64,000 bases of DNA from Corylus avellana (lineage: Eukaryota; Streptophyta; Magnoliopsida; Fagales; Betulaceae): contig NC_081542.1 of NCBI RefSeq assembly GCF_901000735.1, positions 29,308,838 to 29,372,837 on the forward strand. The letters are read 5' to 3'. Both the position numbers and the translations under genes were made by a program. Below, piece by piece: positions 1 through 10,802 of this stretch. The notes below the pieces were generated by a model. It was not told where the DNA came from, made no database searches, and saw nothing but the letters and a program-made list of their open reading frames with translations. Within the stretch, counting starts at the first letter, position 1. Each line of letters begins with the position of its first letter.

Positions 1-1668
1 ATGTTACTTGTACATGACACATTGAAAATCTAAGTTAAAGTCAAAGAGCCCTTAAGAATATACAACAACATTTAACCTCAAATTGGAGAGGCATAGATAA
101 GTTCAAGCTCTACATGTCTTCTCCCTCTCCATTAACCCAACCTCATACAACAATCCAAAGAACTCAATCGACTAACAATGTCAAGCTCTCACTCTTTAAA
201 GGCCTTTGATAAACTTGGATCCACCGCTCATGAAATCACTCAAATAAGACTTTCATCAATGAATCCTAATCCTCAGCGAAAAGCTAGGAAATGACAGCTA
301 AAAGATCATTATCTCAATCACATATGCCTAATTCTAATGTCCTCAAGTGGGCTAGCAGAGTCCAAAAGGAACAAGCTACAATTAAGCTTCTTCTTTTTCT
401 TTTGCTTTTCTTTTCTATTGGAGTGCATTCATATTTTTTCCAAGCTAAGTATCATGTATACTCTATTGTTAAGAAGAGGAAATGATTGATATCTAAAGAA
501 AAAAAAAAAATTAATGTCCTCAAAGTGGGCTAGCAGTAGGTTTGGCTATGTAGATATCAACATCATTGCACACAAATTAAGACATCTTCATACTAAACAT
601 AGATTAACCAACTCAAAATTCCAACAAGACGGATGCTACCGCCATGGAGATCATCTAGTTACTACCTCAAACTATATTTTATAGTCGAGGAGAATCCTAC
701 CCTCTAAATATTTTCTTATCGCACAAAAACCCAAAGAAAGGTGTACAAGTATGCACACCTAAAATTATTTTTGGTACTTGGTGTGAAGCTCATTCTCCAT
801 TTTTTTATTGCAAAACACACACAGAAACACAGTGAAGCACTACCTCGTGTATTCTATGTGAGAGATTGAATGAGTCAAGATTGATAAAATAACATTCTAC
901 ATTGCAACTTGATTCGGAAAGGTTGTAAACATGCAACTTTTTTTTTTTTTCTCACCAATGATGCAAATAGAAATAATCATTAAACTGAAACAAAAGAGAA
1001 AACAAATTGCCGAAACCAATAAGTGAACATGGCACTACACCAATTAACAAAATCAAATAGAATCCATGAGAGACAATTAGGGAATATTGTAACAAAGGCA
1101 AGAACAATTGCCTATAGCTAAAATTTCAGGATGGAGAGAGAAAGGGAGACATGAACCAAGGTATATGAAGAAGATGAAGAAATATTGTATGAAAGCATAC
1201 ACTGATATAACATCTATATGTAAAATAAAGAAATTCACTAATTCTTTATAAGAAAGTAAATACTGACCAAGTTTGACCCAGTTTTAAGTCTGATGAGAAG
1301 TGACTTTGAAAATATGTTTCCTAACATCTAGTACAAGGGCAATTTTTGAAAACATCACTTGATCAACTCTCTATGATTCAACCGAAAGAATATCAAAGAG
1401 CAGTTCATCCAATAGTTAAGATGAATTACGAAGGCTGTATCTACAAACATATCTTTGAAATTCATGCAAAACAACCAAATAACTCTTATCAGTTCAGTAA
1501 ATTGTGTGCATTTCATAGGTCTAAAATTAGACTTCGAGGAAAGGACTCTACTTTGAAACTGCATTAGAAAGGTTTTTGTCATTTCAATTTTTTGGCCTGA
1601 ACTATATCAGGAAGATGAAATGATCAGACCAAGTAAGAAGAATGTATGCCAAAAGCCTATGGACTTAC
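1..1668. other. AT-rich region without recognised gene
   Basis: Only short ORFs with no recognisable domain occur here on either strand. Poly-A and poly-T runs are scattered through it. I see no RNA gene or transposon end. Confidence 0.5.
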
Positions 1669-2298
1669 AGCTTCAAGCCAGTGTTGTAGGGCAAATTTCT
1701 GAGCTGTCTCATCCTTAGATAAACCTTTTCCAACTTACAAATACATGAGAGTTCATGCTGTTAGCATAATGCTTCTAACATGACTTTTTTTCTTTTCTTT
1801 TCCCTAAATTTGTAAGGTAGTAACTAATTACCCTGGCAAGTCTTGTCCCAGCACGTGCCTACTGTGACACAACAGTTTTTGGTTTCTCAATGTTGAAGAA
1901 AGATACAAGGCTCCGTTTAAGAGCAGCAAAGTCTAAGGCCTTCCACCTGGGACAATTTGAATCGATTTTAGAAACAAAGGTTGAAAACACCTAAAAATGA
2001 AAGAAATTGAGATAATATAGAAACAATCCAGAGTTTCTCCTCAACCACAACTGCATAATCTGCAAGGTTCTGTCTAGTCCGACAACTTTTAATAGACTTT
2101 CAGAAGCTTAGTTGCAGCAGCATTAAGGTCACTAACTGGCTTTGGAGAAAACAATGTCACTGGTTTAGGAAGCAAAAGCGTGGGCTTCTTCATCTTCATT
2201 CTTTCATGATTTCTACCCATTGACGAGATTGAATCAGAACTCTCGCTGTCAGGAACTGCATCCTTGGATGAATAAGATGCTTCAAGGTTTATTTCCAT
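1669..2298 (-). pseudogene. IQM-type calmodulin-binding protein pseudogene
   Basis: Reading the minus strand gives three pieces in IQM-family order. The first (from about 2298) is a Ser-rich stretch, then PKPVSDLNAAATKL, then an IQ-motif stretch (KSCRTRQNLADYAVVVE). The second (about 1946-1832) reads WKALDFAALKRSLVSFF followed by NIEKPKTVV. The third (about 1733-1669) reads VGKGLSKDETAQKF then ALQHWLEA and ends at a good GTAAGT donor. Damage seen: a one-base frameshift near 2091, between LLKVY and the IQ stretch; an in-frame TAG at 1859-1861 where the family has Trp; and poor splice sites. IQM proteins bind calmodulin in stress and hormone signalling. The later exons (IDPRHRYGHNLHL block) were not found. 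I infer a truncated, non-functional copy. The family match is from memory of IQM proteins, and is strong across three exons. Confidence 0.75.
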
Positions 2299-2319
2299 GG
2301 ATTCCCAATTTATTCCAAA

Positions 2320-2470
2320 AAAAAAGCCGAAGCTAAGAACTTGCCATCAAACACATAAGCCTGGATCTTCCCCTTGGGGTTCTGAAACTCATAGAATGCA
2401 TCATCAGCATTTTCTCTATTAATTGGGTATTGAATAGAGCAAAACAATTGTACAAAGACATTGTCCCATA
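2320..2470 (-). other. Exon-like ORF upstream of the IQM pseudogene
   Basis: The minus strand reads an uninterrupted, protein-like stretch including YPINRENADDAF and EFQNPKGKIQAYVFDGKF before a stop near 2317. It could be an exon of a separate broken gene or an unrecognised upstream exon. I do not recognise the family. Confidence 0.25.
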
Positions 2471-3762
2471 GATTCATTTGTTATTAACTCATTAGCAACA
2501 ATACGTTTGTTCCCACAATATCAAACCTAACGAAGTCACTGAAAATTAGCACTTACCAAACTCACTTCTGATTCATATCACACATACTCCATAAAAAAAA
2601 AAAAAAAAAAAAACCATACTCATCGTTGATCCACACACACACACGGAACACCCACAAAACTCAACCCAAAAATCACCTAAGCAAAATACTACCAATTAAC
2701 ATGATATATTTGTAAATTTAAGTAATTGAGTAATGTGGTACATATAGTTGAACTTTCCTAACAAATCCAATCATATTTTCGGAATCTAAAACTATTTTGT
2801 GATGTGTGTTGTTAATATAGAGCTTTTGCCTGTGAGTTTTTGAATTTTTGAATAGAAAACAAATGAAGGTTGAGATTTAACCAATAACATTTCCAACCAA
2901 ACACAACCATGAAATTTCACCCAGGAAAAATTGAAAATTTATCTATAAAAGTCATAGAAAGGATCCTATCAATTTCCCACAAAAAAACTCAGCAATACCC
3001 AATCACTAACCTATGATGGACAAAGAGAGGAAGAAACAATTAAAGAAAACCCATCAAATTTTACCAAGGAAAAATCATACCCAAACTTGTTAAAAATCAT
3101 AGAAAGAAACCAATCATCCAAAGGTCAATACTTTACCACTAAATCAACTTCCCACAAAAAAAAAAAAAAAAAAAAAAAAAAACAGCAGTAGCAATACCCA
3201 ATCACTAACATGAGGAAGCAATATCCAAAAATAGCTATCTTTAGTTTGTTTCTCAGCTTCTCCCTCTATCTCAGCATCTCACCCTCGGCTCGTCTCTCTT
3301 GATCTTTCTCTTTGTTCTGGACAAAGAGAGGAAGAAATTAACAAAGAAATAGGAGGAGAGATGGATTTTTGGGCAGATTTTTTTTTCTACTCTTATACTC
3401 TTTCTCTGTAGCAACAAAGAGGTTGACAAGAAATAAAAAAAAATTGCTCCGCCTTTTCTCCTCCATTTCCTCTTTGAATCCAAATCGTTCCAGGTAGATT
3501 TTTTTTTTTTTTAACTCCTTTCTCCTCCATTCCTTCTTTGAATACAAAATCGGTTTAGGTAGATTTGTTTTTTACTTCTGCACACTTTTGCAACTGAAAA
3601 AAAAAAAAAAAAAAAATCGCTCTTCTTTCTTGCCCATTCCTTTTGAATCGCCATTAATTCCTTCTGAATCTGAATCTTGCCCATTCCTGAAGCTCTCTTC
3701 ATAAAAGACCAAAAAATCTCTTTAAAAAAGTTTGGCTCTTTACCTACTCAGAGGGCAAAATG
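2471..3762. other. Intergenic, low-complexity
   Basis: Contains A or T runs at about 2593-2613, 3157-3182, 3500-3512 and 3597-3617. ORFs on the minus strand at 3271-3702 are Lys/Phe-rich translations of TTTCTCCTCC-like repeats and are not believed. Nothing else is seen. Confidence 0.5.
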
Positions 3763-4074
3763 GTAATTTAAACATAAAAGACAAAAATATCAAGACAGCT
3801 TTTTAAATTCATTAGATTCCGGAAGGGCAAATTAGTAGTTTCGTAATCTAAAGAAATGTCAAAACACAAAAATAACCTTATCTAACTAAATCATGATGAA
3901 CAAAGAGTAAAGATAAAATAGTAAATTTAAATAAAAGACAAAAATATCCAACAATTTTTTAAATTCATTAGATTCAGGAAGGGAAAATTAGTAGTTTTGC
4001 AATCTAAAGAAATGCCAAAAGACAAAAATAACCTTATTTAACTAAATCATGATGAACAAAGAGTAAGGATAAAA
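3763..4074. repeat. Two-copy tandem duplication, 156-bp unit
   Basis: The segment with ATTAGATTCCGGAAGG at 3811 recurs as ATTAGATTCAGGAAGG at 3967, an offset of 156 bp. Flanking text matches almost throughout both units (AAATCATGATGAACAAAGAG in each). Copies run about 3763-3918 and 3919-4074. Confidence 0.8.
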
Positions 4075-4507
4075 TAATAAATTTCAAGTGCAAAAGAAAA
4101 AAAATACTATTTGGCTTGCATTCCCACTTTTTTTTTTTATATATATATATTCTTTTTTTTTTCCTCTAAAAATAATTGTATATTTTTTTATAAGAAATAA
4201 AGAGAGTGAAATTAAATCTGAATTATTGAAAAAATTACTAGTAATGCTAGAGCATTTATCCTCGTCCTTCTCCCATTATTTTTCATAATTTTTTATTTTT
4301 TATTTTTAAAAAACCAACCATTAGATTTATATATATTTTTGGCTTATCCCCTTTTTCCTTATCCAATTTTATAAATTAAATTATGAAAAAAAAGGAGTTA
4401 TTGTATGCAATTTTCATGTAGAAAAATGAATGGTCCATTTGTTCAGCTCCACATCCTTACTAATATTTATGCTTTTTTCTTCTTTTTATATGATTTGTTT
4501 ATTTTCA

Positions 4508-4549
4508 GGGCGGGTCGGAACCCGCGATTTATAAAATCCGATCCGCCCC
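4508..4549 (+). promoter_or_regulatory. Palindromic TATA region upstream of NHP2
   Basis: GGGCGGGTCGGA on the left is matched by the reverse complement of the right arm (GGGCGGATCGGA), and the centre holds ATTTATAAAAT. It lies about 130 bp before the NHP2 start codon, a sensible TATA distance. A telo-box-like AACCCTAG follows at 4626-4633 in the presumed leader; such boxes are common in plant ribosome-biogenesis genes. Promoter use is inferred. Confidence 0.45.
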
Positions 4550-4667
4550 TGTCTGAATTTTAAAAGCACAACCCGTTACCGCTGTAGGTACAAATAGCAC
4601 CTTCTTCTCCCCCCATTGCTGAAAGAACCCTAGTCGCCTCAGCATCAGAAGAAAGAAAGCAAACGAG

Positions 4668-7253
4668 ATGGGAAGCGATAGCGAAGCAGAGAAGGCGCAG
4701 CAGAAGGAGAAGGAGATCAAGAAGCTGCTCGCCATTGCCCCCATTGCTAAACCCCTCGCCGGAAAGAAGCTCTGCAAGCGCACCCTCAAGCTCGTCCGCA
4801 GAGGTAAATTTTCATATGTATAGTATTGATCTAAAAATATTCCTTTCGGTATGTTATTTGTGTTTTATATGCACTTGGTTTACGGTTTAAAGACATGGGT
4901 GGTTTTCGTTTTATGCTTGTTCCTTTGGGTTTGGCCTGGAACTAGCTACGAATATTGTGTTCTAGCCATATGATAGATGTTGTAGAATTTTGTTTGATGA
5001 AAGTTAGGAATCTTACAAAAAAAAAAAAAAAAGAATTCAACGTATGCTTTGGTAATTTTTTGTGTACTATGTTGTTTAAAATAATTATGTTTATATTTTT
5101 TATTCCAGCTGCTGAACACAAATGCTTGAAGAGAGGAGTAAAGGAGGTGGTTAAAAGTATAAGGCGTGGTCATAAAGGGTAAGTTTTCTGTGATATTCCC
5201 CTTCTTTCAATGAAGGCTGCAGGTTTTTCTTAAACAGAAAGTGGAAAGTAAAGAAATTGCTTGCATTTTTTCATTTTATTTTCTCTCATTCTTCTATGGT
5301 AATAGTGATACTTTAAACATAGCTGAAGATCTTTTACCTAAGACATTGAATTCTTTTGGAGATATGAATTATATAAATGTTGTGGCAAAACGATCAGTTT
5401 GTGCTGTCATAAAAGAGTTGGAAACCTCTCTTTTTTTTTATTTTTTTATTTTTTTTATCTTATTTTTTTTTTAATTTTTAATTTTTAATTTTAATTTTAA
5501 TTTTTATCTTTCCTTTGTTCTACTTATTTAGCATCATGCATATGCTTTATTTGCAGTGCATTTTGTTGATAAGCGTTCTCCTATATGGTTATGCTGACAA
5601 TGGATTTGTGAGAACCATGAGTCTTTTATATAGCATGAAACTGAACTTTATTTACTTTTTTATTTTATTTTTTATATTCCCCTATTAACACAACTGAAAC
5701 TGGAAGCTTAATGAGATCTCATGTTTTATCAGAGATGAATACATAAACTGAAAGTAACTGGTGAAAATTACAGTTTGAGTAGAGCACTAGTTTTGGAATT
5801 TATGCTGAAAAAAGACGTATTGGGCAAATTAAATAAAAATGGGTACAAGAGGTAGCTGTGACTCTGTGTTGGGGAGGGTGGGGGTGGAAGTAGTTCTTTA
5901 CTATTCAAATCCTGCCCAAACACTGAGATATAGAGTGTTTGATTTTCTTAGTGAAAAGTAGCTTTATTTTGAAAGTATAGCCAAGAATTGATTTTTGTGA
6001 TTGGGAAGTTGTAAATAATTATTTCCCCCCCTCTGTTGAGTGCAGAGTATGTGTTATAGCCGGGAACATATCTCCTATTGATGTGATCACTCATGTTCCA
6101 ATCCTATGTGAAGAAGCTGAGATTCCCTATGTATATGTTCCCTCAAAAGAAGTAAGTTTGCACTTGTCCTTAATTCTCCTATTTTATATTTTTTTTCCAT
6201 AGCATTGCATCCTATATAGAGGAAGACAAATTTATCTGTATATCTGTGTTCTACTTATTTGTTCTCCTTTGGCTTTTGGGGAGGTTTTCTTTTGTTTTAC
6301 AGTGGGATTATCATTTCTTTTTCTTTATTTATATGTTCCTTAAACTATATCATTAAAATTCAAACTTTAACTGAATGCGTTGTGACTGGCTGGTCCTCTT
6401 CTGTTTACGGTGGTGACACTTTTTATTTTGGTCGAAACTTACAGGCTTCTTTATTTTAACTAATAAAGTAGGCCTAGAAATGATATAAGATCCTTGTGAT
6501 TTTTTTACAATATATGCTAGTAATTCAATCTCATAGAAAGCTTATTCATGTATGTAGGAATGTCTCCAAAAAGCATATTAGCACCTAAATATAATTCAAA
6601 CAAGCCCTTCAAATGACAAAGATCAGATGGGATGGGACCTTGTAATTTATTACCCCAAAGGCTCAAAACTTGGAGCATGTGCAAGCTTCCCACTATAGTT
6701 GGAATAGGTCCAGCCAGTTCATTATTCTCTAGGTTCAAAATTGTCAAGCTACTTAATTGCCAATATCTCTAGGAATGCCACCCTTGATGTTGCCATCATT
6801 TATGTAAAATTGTTGAAGAGAAGTGGAGAGATTTCCAATGGAATTGGGAAGAATGCCATTAAGTGGATTTTTTGAAAGGTCTAACCTTTCGAGATATATG
6901 CAATTTGACAAAGAAGAGAAATCTGGGTGACCAATAATCCTTGGTTATACTTCCTTTTTGTAGTTTTCTTTTAATTGGCGTTTCTAATGTTTGCTGTCAA
7001 GCTCACATACGCACTGATCAATCTCTGATATGAGATAACAATGATTTGCTGTAGTGATTTTCTCGTGTTAATATAATATTATGGTTTGCAGGACCTTGCA
7101 AATGCAGGGGCCACTAAGAGGCCAACATGCTGTGTTTTGGTGCTAACCAAGCCTACCAAGGGAGAATTAGGTCCAGAGGAAGAGGAAAAACTAAAGGCGG
7201 ATTATAAGCAAGTTGCAGCGGATGTTTCTGAACTTGCATCATCTCTTTTCTGA
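4668..7253 (+). CDS. NHP2: H/ACA ribonucleoprotein complex subunit 2-like (NHP2)
   Basis: Spliced gene, join(4668..4803, 5109..5178, 6046..6151, 7092..7253), 157 residues. All three introns are GT-AG and the phases join cleanly. NHP2 is an L7Ae/L30e-type RNA-binding protein of H/ACA snoRNPs, which guide pseudouridylation of rRNA in the nucleolus and Cajal bodies. The N-terminal 20 residues are acidic then Lys-rich. The L7Ae core runs from about residue 27. The signature spans residues 70-100, with AGNISPIDVITH, the LCEE motif and the IPYVYV strand. The C-terminus (residues 105-157) includes GATKRPTCCVLVLTK and a Glu/Lys-rich helix. Length fits plant NHP2, usually about 155 residues. The start is the first ATG after a purine-rich leader, in frame with the conserved core. 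No damage is seen. Intron 3 holds an antisense LRR fragment. Confidence 0.93.
6517..6930 (-). pseudogene. LRR receptor-kinase fragment inside NHP2 intron 3
   Basis: The minus strand encodes about five 24-residue extracellular LRRs. Visible cores are LERLDLSKNPLNGILPNSIG, then GGIPRDIGN, LTILNLENNELAGPIPT, LQVLSLWGNKLQGPIPSDL and LFELYLGANMLFGDIP. The LxxLxLxxNxLxGxIP spacing is that of plant LRR receptor-like kinases, subfamily XII in style. A stop and frameshift follow GGIPRDIGN near 6750. No signal peptide, transmembrane segment or kinase domain is present. It sits antisense in the 940-bp intron of NHP2, so it is probably a small captured or duplicated piece. It should be spliced out with the intron. 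Confidence 0.8.
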
Positions 7254-7839
7254 AGAACAGAGTGAAATTATTTGTACTTTATTTAAGCCGGTATGATATC
7301 AGGCTGTTTCAGTTATGTTGAAGTAGAGTGTTTTCTTTATATATCTGAGCATTTTGGGTTCATTTATGTGAGAGCAAGCCTCATACATTTCACAGGGCTT
7401 AGATTCGACTTTGGAAAACATTTTGAGTAAGACTAGCAAGTACATTGGTTGTAGCAAATCGTACCTTTTTAAATATGACACTAGAAACTTTAGTTCATTT
7501 TATCAGACCTCTTTTGCTTTTGCTTTTTCTGGTTTGCCAATTATGGTTTATTCATTCATGGAATCAAATAATTTCAATGGAACATAATTCAGCCATGTTT
7601 ACAACACTTGCAGTAGTGTATGCATACAGCGATCAGCAGCGTATAGAGATGGGTGAAAGATTGGAGAAATAATGATTTTTATCATTTTTTTACGGGAATT
7701 AGGCAGTAGCCTAGGCCCTCAAATAGTAGCATTATAATCAAGGTCCCTTTCATATATATATATATAAAAAAAAACGTTTAAGGCCCCAATTATGAAAAAA
7801 AGATTAGTCAATATTCTCCTTTCGGTAGGCCTCTTCTTC
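7254..7839. other. NHP2 3' flank
   Basis: About the first 100-250 bp probably contain the NHP2 3' UTR; no single poly(A) signal stands out. An AT microsatellite lies near 7752-7766. No gene is seen. Confidence 0.4.
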
Positions 7840-8660
7840 TTCTCCAAAGTAGATTACAAAATAATAGCTCTTAAACAATCATACAAATACTCCTAGAGAG
7901 TATGGCTTCAAAGCACATAAACATCAAATCTCTCTTAGCACATACAAGGAAATAAACACTCTAAGCACTTAGAATGTTTTCACTCTCTTTGAGCTGGTTT
8001 CTCTCTGTTTTGCTTGATGAAAAACGGATGGCATGAGTCCTCTATTTATAGGCACAAGTGGGAAAGCATTTCAAATGAGTTAGGTCACTTTTCTAACTGA
8101 TCGTTCGACAGCCAGTCGACCGGTCATGCACCACGTGCTGTAGTGGGCGACAGGGGACAACTTTTCCGGGATTCCTACAAGAATATATGGACCTATCTGC
8201 CATCGTTTGTCCCACCGGTCGACTGCCGACCCATACTTTAAGGAGACATGGTCCCCGTGTTTTCTGGAATGTTTTTGGGGTGTCGGGAGCGCCAAAAGTG
8301 AGTTTTGACCAACCAGAGGTTGACCGGAAGAAATGGGCGGTCGACCGCTACAGTGCCATGAACAGTAACGATGAACAGTAGCCATGTATAGTTTCAGTAG
8401 GTGAACAGTGACCAGTCGACAGGGGGGCGAATGCTGGGTGCACACAACACATTGAGTGAACATAACTTCAGTGTAAACAAGCAGCGGTCGACCAGGAGTC
8501 GAACGGAACCTTTTGAGTGAACAGTAACACTTTCAAACTGAATCTGGAAAATCTGTCGGTCCTTCATCAACAGCTTCGATGGATAGGCATTTGTGGTCTG
8601 ATTGAGCTGAAACTTTGCAGGGACGTTCAAAACACATGAAACTTCAATGTGAACGGTGGA
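7840..8660 (-). mobile_element. Copia-like LTR fragment (minus orientation)
   Basis: Reading minus, a TATA box (TATAAATAG, 8042-8050) is followed by a leader rich in CTC and CTT. Upstream of it is a GC-richer U3-like stretch. Five perfect GTCGAC palindromes occur at 8115, 8219, 8340, 8415 and 8487. No coding domain is attached and the exact ends were not found. The LTR call rests on promoter layout only. Confidence 0.45.
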
Positions 8661-8930
8661 GATAGTATTCTGAGCATTCTACATCAGTGTTTTAGCTCAT
8701 GGACAATAGCCTCTGTGTTTTGGAACCGAATTAGGCCAATAAAAAAACTAACCAACTCCCCATTTGGCAATTCGGTGACAAAACCCATCAAAACAAAAGA
8801 TAACCAAAATCTCCCCACAAATCCAAATTTCTACCCCTTAGCCATATCCACTTCTAACCACCTTTCCTGGCATACATTAATATATAGCATGATTATGTTT
8901 AATTAGTGTACATTAATTAATTATATAATA
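8661..8930. other. Unassigned AT-rich stretch
   Basis: Nothing recognisable between the LTR-like block and the CACTA-like terminal region. Confidence 0.4.
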
Positions 8931-9693
8931 TACATGTGATATTAATTGGCATGCATGTGATATATATATACGTACGTATACATATAAACCAAGTAATTTA
9001 TACTAATTAATATGATAAACTTAATTTTCCTATCCAATCAAAATTAATTTTTTATGCCAATCAAAATTAATTGTTTTTTAATACATATTTTTTATATCAA
9101 TTATTAACAAATTATTTACAACTAAACAATTTTTTTTTTTTGACGTGTTAGAATACAACACGTCAAAAACATATAAAATTATATTTAATTATATTATATA
9201 ATTTAAATTATAATAAATTATATTTATTTTAATTTTATTAAGATTATATATTAAACTATAGTTCTATTAAAATTATATTTACTCTATCATATAATTTCTA
9301 TTAAAAATTATATTTATTCTATTATATAATTTTTTTCTTCTTATATGTCCACATTATCCATACAACACAATTGCAATTAATTAGAGAATAAATAAATTAA
9401 TATTCTAGATATATAGATAATTAGATGTATCCACTCACCGACCACATATTTTGTGTTGGCTAAGTTAATGTGAGGTTTGTGGGTCTTATAAAATAAATGT
9501 ATTGAGTAGTTTTAATATATATTTTTAAAAAATTAATATGGCCAGCTATCATATTAATATTATAACTAGATTGATATATGCATGATAATATTATGTTCAA
9601 ATTAATATTAATGAAATTGTTGAATTAGATGCATGCATATGATAATTATATTAATTGGCATACAATATATAAAATGAGCATGCATATATACAA

Positions 9694-9696
<3 letters not shown>

Positions 9697-9741
<45 letters not shown>

Positions 9742-9742
9742 C
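9697..9742. repeat. (AC)n(AT)n microsatellite
   Basis: A run of alternating CA followed by alternating AT between the two copies of the CACTA internal repeat. Confidence 0.9.
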
Positions 9743-9949
9743 ATGTGATATTAATTGGCATGCATGTGATATATATATATACGTACGTATACATATATAC
9801 CAAGTAATTTATACTAATTAATATGATAAACTTAATTTTCCTATCCAATCAAATTTAATTTTTTATGCCAATTAAAATTAATTATTTTTTAATACATATT
9901 TTTGATATCAATTATTACCAAATTATTTACAACTAAACAATTTATTTTT

Positions 9950-10168
9950 TTTGACGTGTTGGTTAGACACGTCAAAAACTTTTGACGTGTCAAATGAACA
10001 CGTCAAAAGTTTTTGACCTGTTAGGATAACACGTCAAAAACTTTTGACGTGTTAAAATACAACACGTCAACAATATTTTTTTTGATGTGTCTACTTAGAC
10101 ACGTCAAAAGTTTTTGACGTGGCAAACATAAGTTACTGTTTGCCACATCAAAAAACATATATTTTTTT
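9950..10168. repeat. Array of six GACGTGT hairpins
   Basis: Six successive dyads, each with a short loop, built on TTGACGTGT and its complement. Examples are TTTGACGTGTC paired with ACACGTCAAA, and TTTGACGTGGC paired with GCCACATCAAA next to the terminus. They form the CACTA subterminal region. Confidence 0.8.
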
Positions 10169-10174
10169 GTAGTG

Positions 10175-10352
10175 CCTCTTGAGTCTTCGAAAACCGCCTT
10201 TCTCAAAATGCAGTTGCTCCCCATCATACGCTTGATTGAGGGAAAGGGTAATTAGATTTGGCAAAGCTTGGACACATGACAGTGGATATTCCTCTAATGA
10301 TGAGAAAAATAAGATTAGTGTAACTAGATTTTGAAGCTCTAGAATCCAGTTT
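10175..10352 (-). pseudogene. NB-LRR (RPM1-type) LRR fragment cut by CACTA
   Basis: The minus strand reads an LRR piece (NWILELQNLVTLILFFSSLE, then ALPNLITLSLNQAYDGEQLH and FRRLKR). It matches the C-terminal LRR of the intact gene at 48406-51246, which has NWIPKLKSLVTLIL and RAYDGEQLHFKDGSFRKLKR. Homology stops exactly at the CACTA end on one side, just after LKR, and at an assembly gap on the other. No NB-ARC or coiled-coil part is present. Confidence 0.85.
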
Positions 10353-10452
10353 NNNNNNNNNNNNNNNNNNNNNNNNNNNNNNNNNNNNNNNNNNNNNNNN
10401 NNNNNNNNNNNNNNNNNNNNNNNNNNNNNNNNNNNNNNNNNNNNNNNNNNNN
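10353..10452. other. Assembly gap (100 N)
   Basis: Gap of fixed length and unknown true size. It separates the NB-LRR fragment from the gypsy element. Confidence 0.99.
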
Positions 10453-10630
10453 TGTTCAACCCTTTAAGCAAGCTAATGAAATGCAAATCACAGTTATAGT
10501 TTAACTCAAACTTGACAACAACATAGCACAATTTTTCTTTTTCTTTTTTTTCAAATTTTTTAACACAAAATGATAAATAAAAATAAACAAATAAGAACAA
10601 AAATAAATAGACAAAGTGTTTTTCCATACC

Positions 10631-10735
10631 CCCAAACTTGAATTACACATTGCCCTCAATGTGTAGTATAGAAATACATTACCGGAAGTAAGGAAATCGG
10701 AGTGTGAACAAGGCTAGGGCGTCCCCTAAACTTAA
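10631..10735 (-). other. Internal PPT-like motif pair, copy A
   Basis: On the minus strand, ACAAGTGT is followed by AAGTTTAGGGGACG, and about 60 bp later ACATTGAGGGCAATGTGTAA precedes AAGTTTGGGGGTATGG. The same pair occurs in the other Athila-like elements of the window. Confidence 0.6.
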
Positions 10736-10802
10736 ACACCAAGACACTTGTCAACAAAAACTAACAGCAATATTTTTTTCACAGAAACAAAACATCAAAA
10801 GA

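Larger units (their letters stand above)
8931..10174 (-). mobile_element. CACTA (En/Spm-type) transposon terminal region
   Basis: The right edge at 10174 reads, on the minus strand, CACTACAAAAAAATATATG, matching the CACTA terminal inverted repeat. It is followed by subterminal copies of TTTTGACGTGT in both orientations, as CACTA elements carry. A block of about 240 bp occurs twice, at 8931-9170 and 9740-9978, each ending in the same GACGTGT palindrome. No transposase ORF is present, and the left terminus (CACTAC after a CCT duplication) was not found. This is a non-autonomous or truncated copy. Confidence 0.7.

Noticed and set aside
1346..1582. Overlapping 73- and 75-codon ORFs on opposite strands
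   Set aside because: Neither fits the missing IQM exon and neither shows a domain.
4529..4789. Minus-strand ORF of 86 codons
   Set aside because: It is the shadow of NHP2 exon 1 and its leader.
8080..8463. 127-codon minus-strand ORF
   Set aside because: It lies in the U3-like block and owes its length to GC-rich repeated words; no domain.
9651..9848. Minus-strand ORF rich in Val-Cys and Tyr-Ile
   Set aside because: It translates the AC/AT microsatellite.
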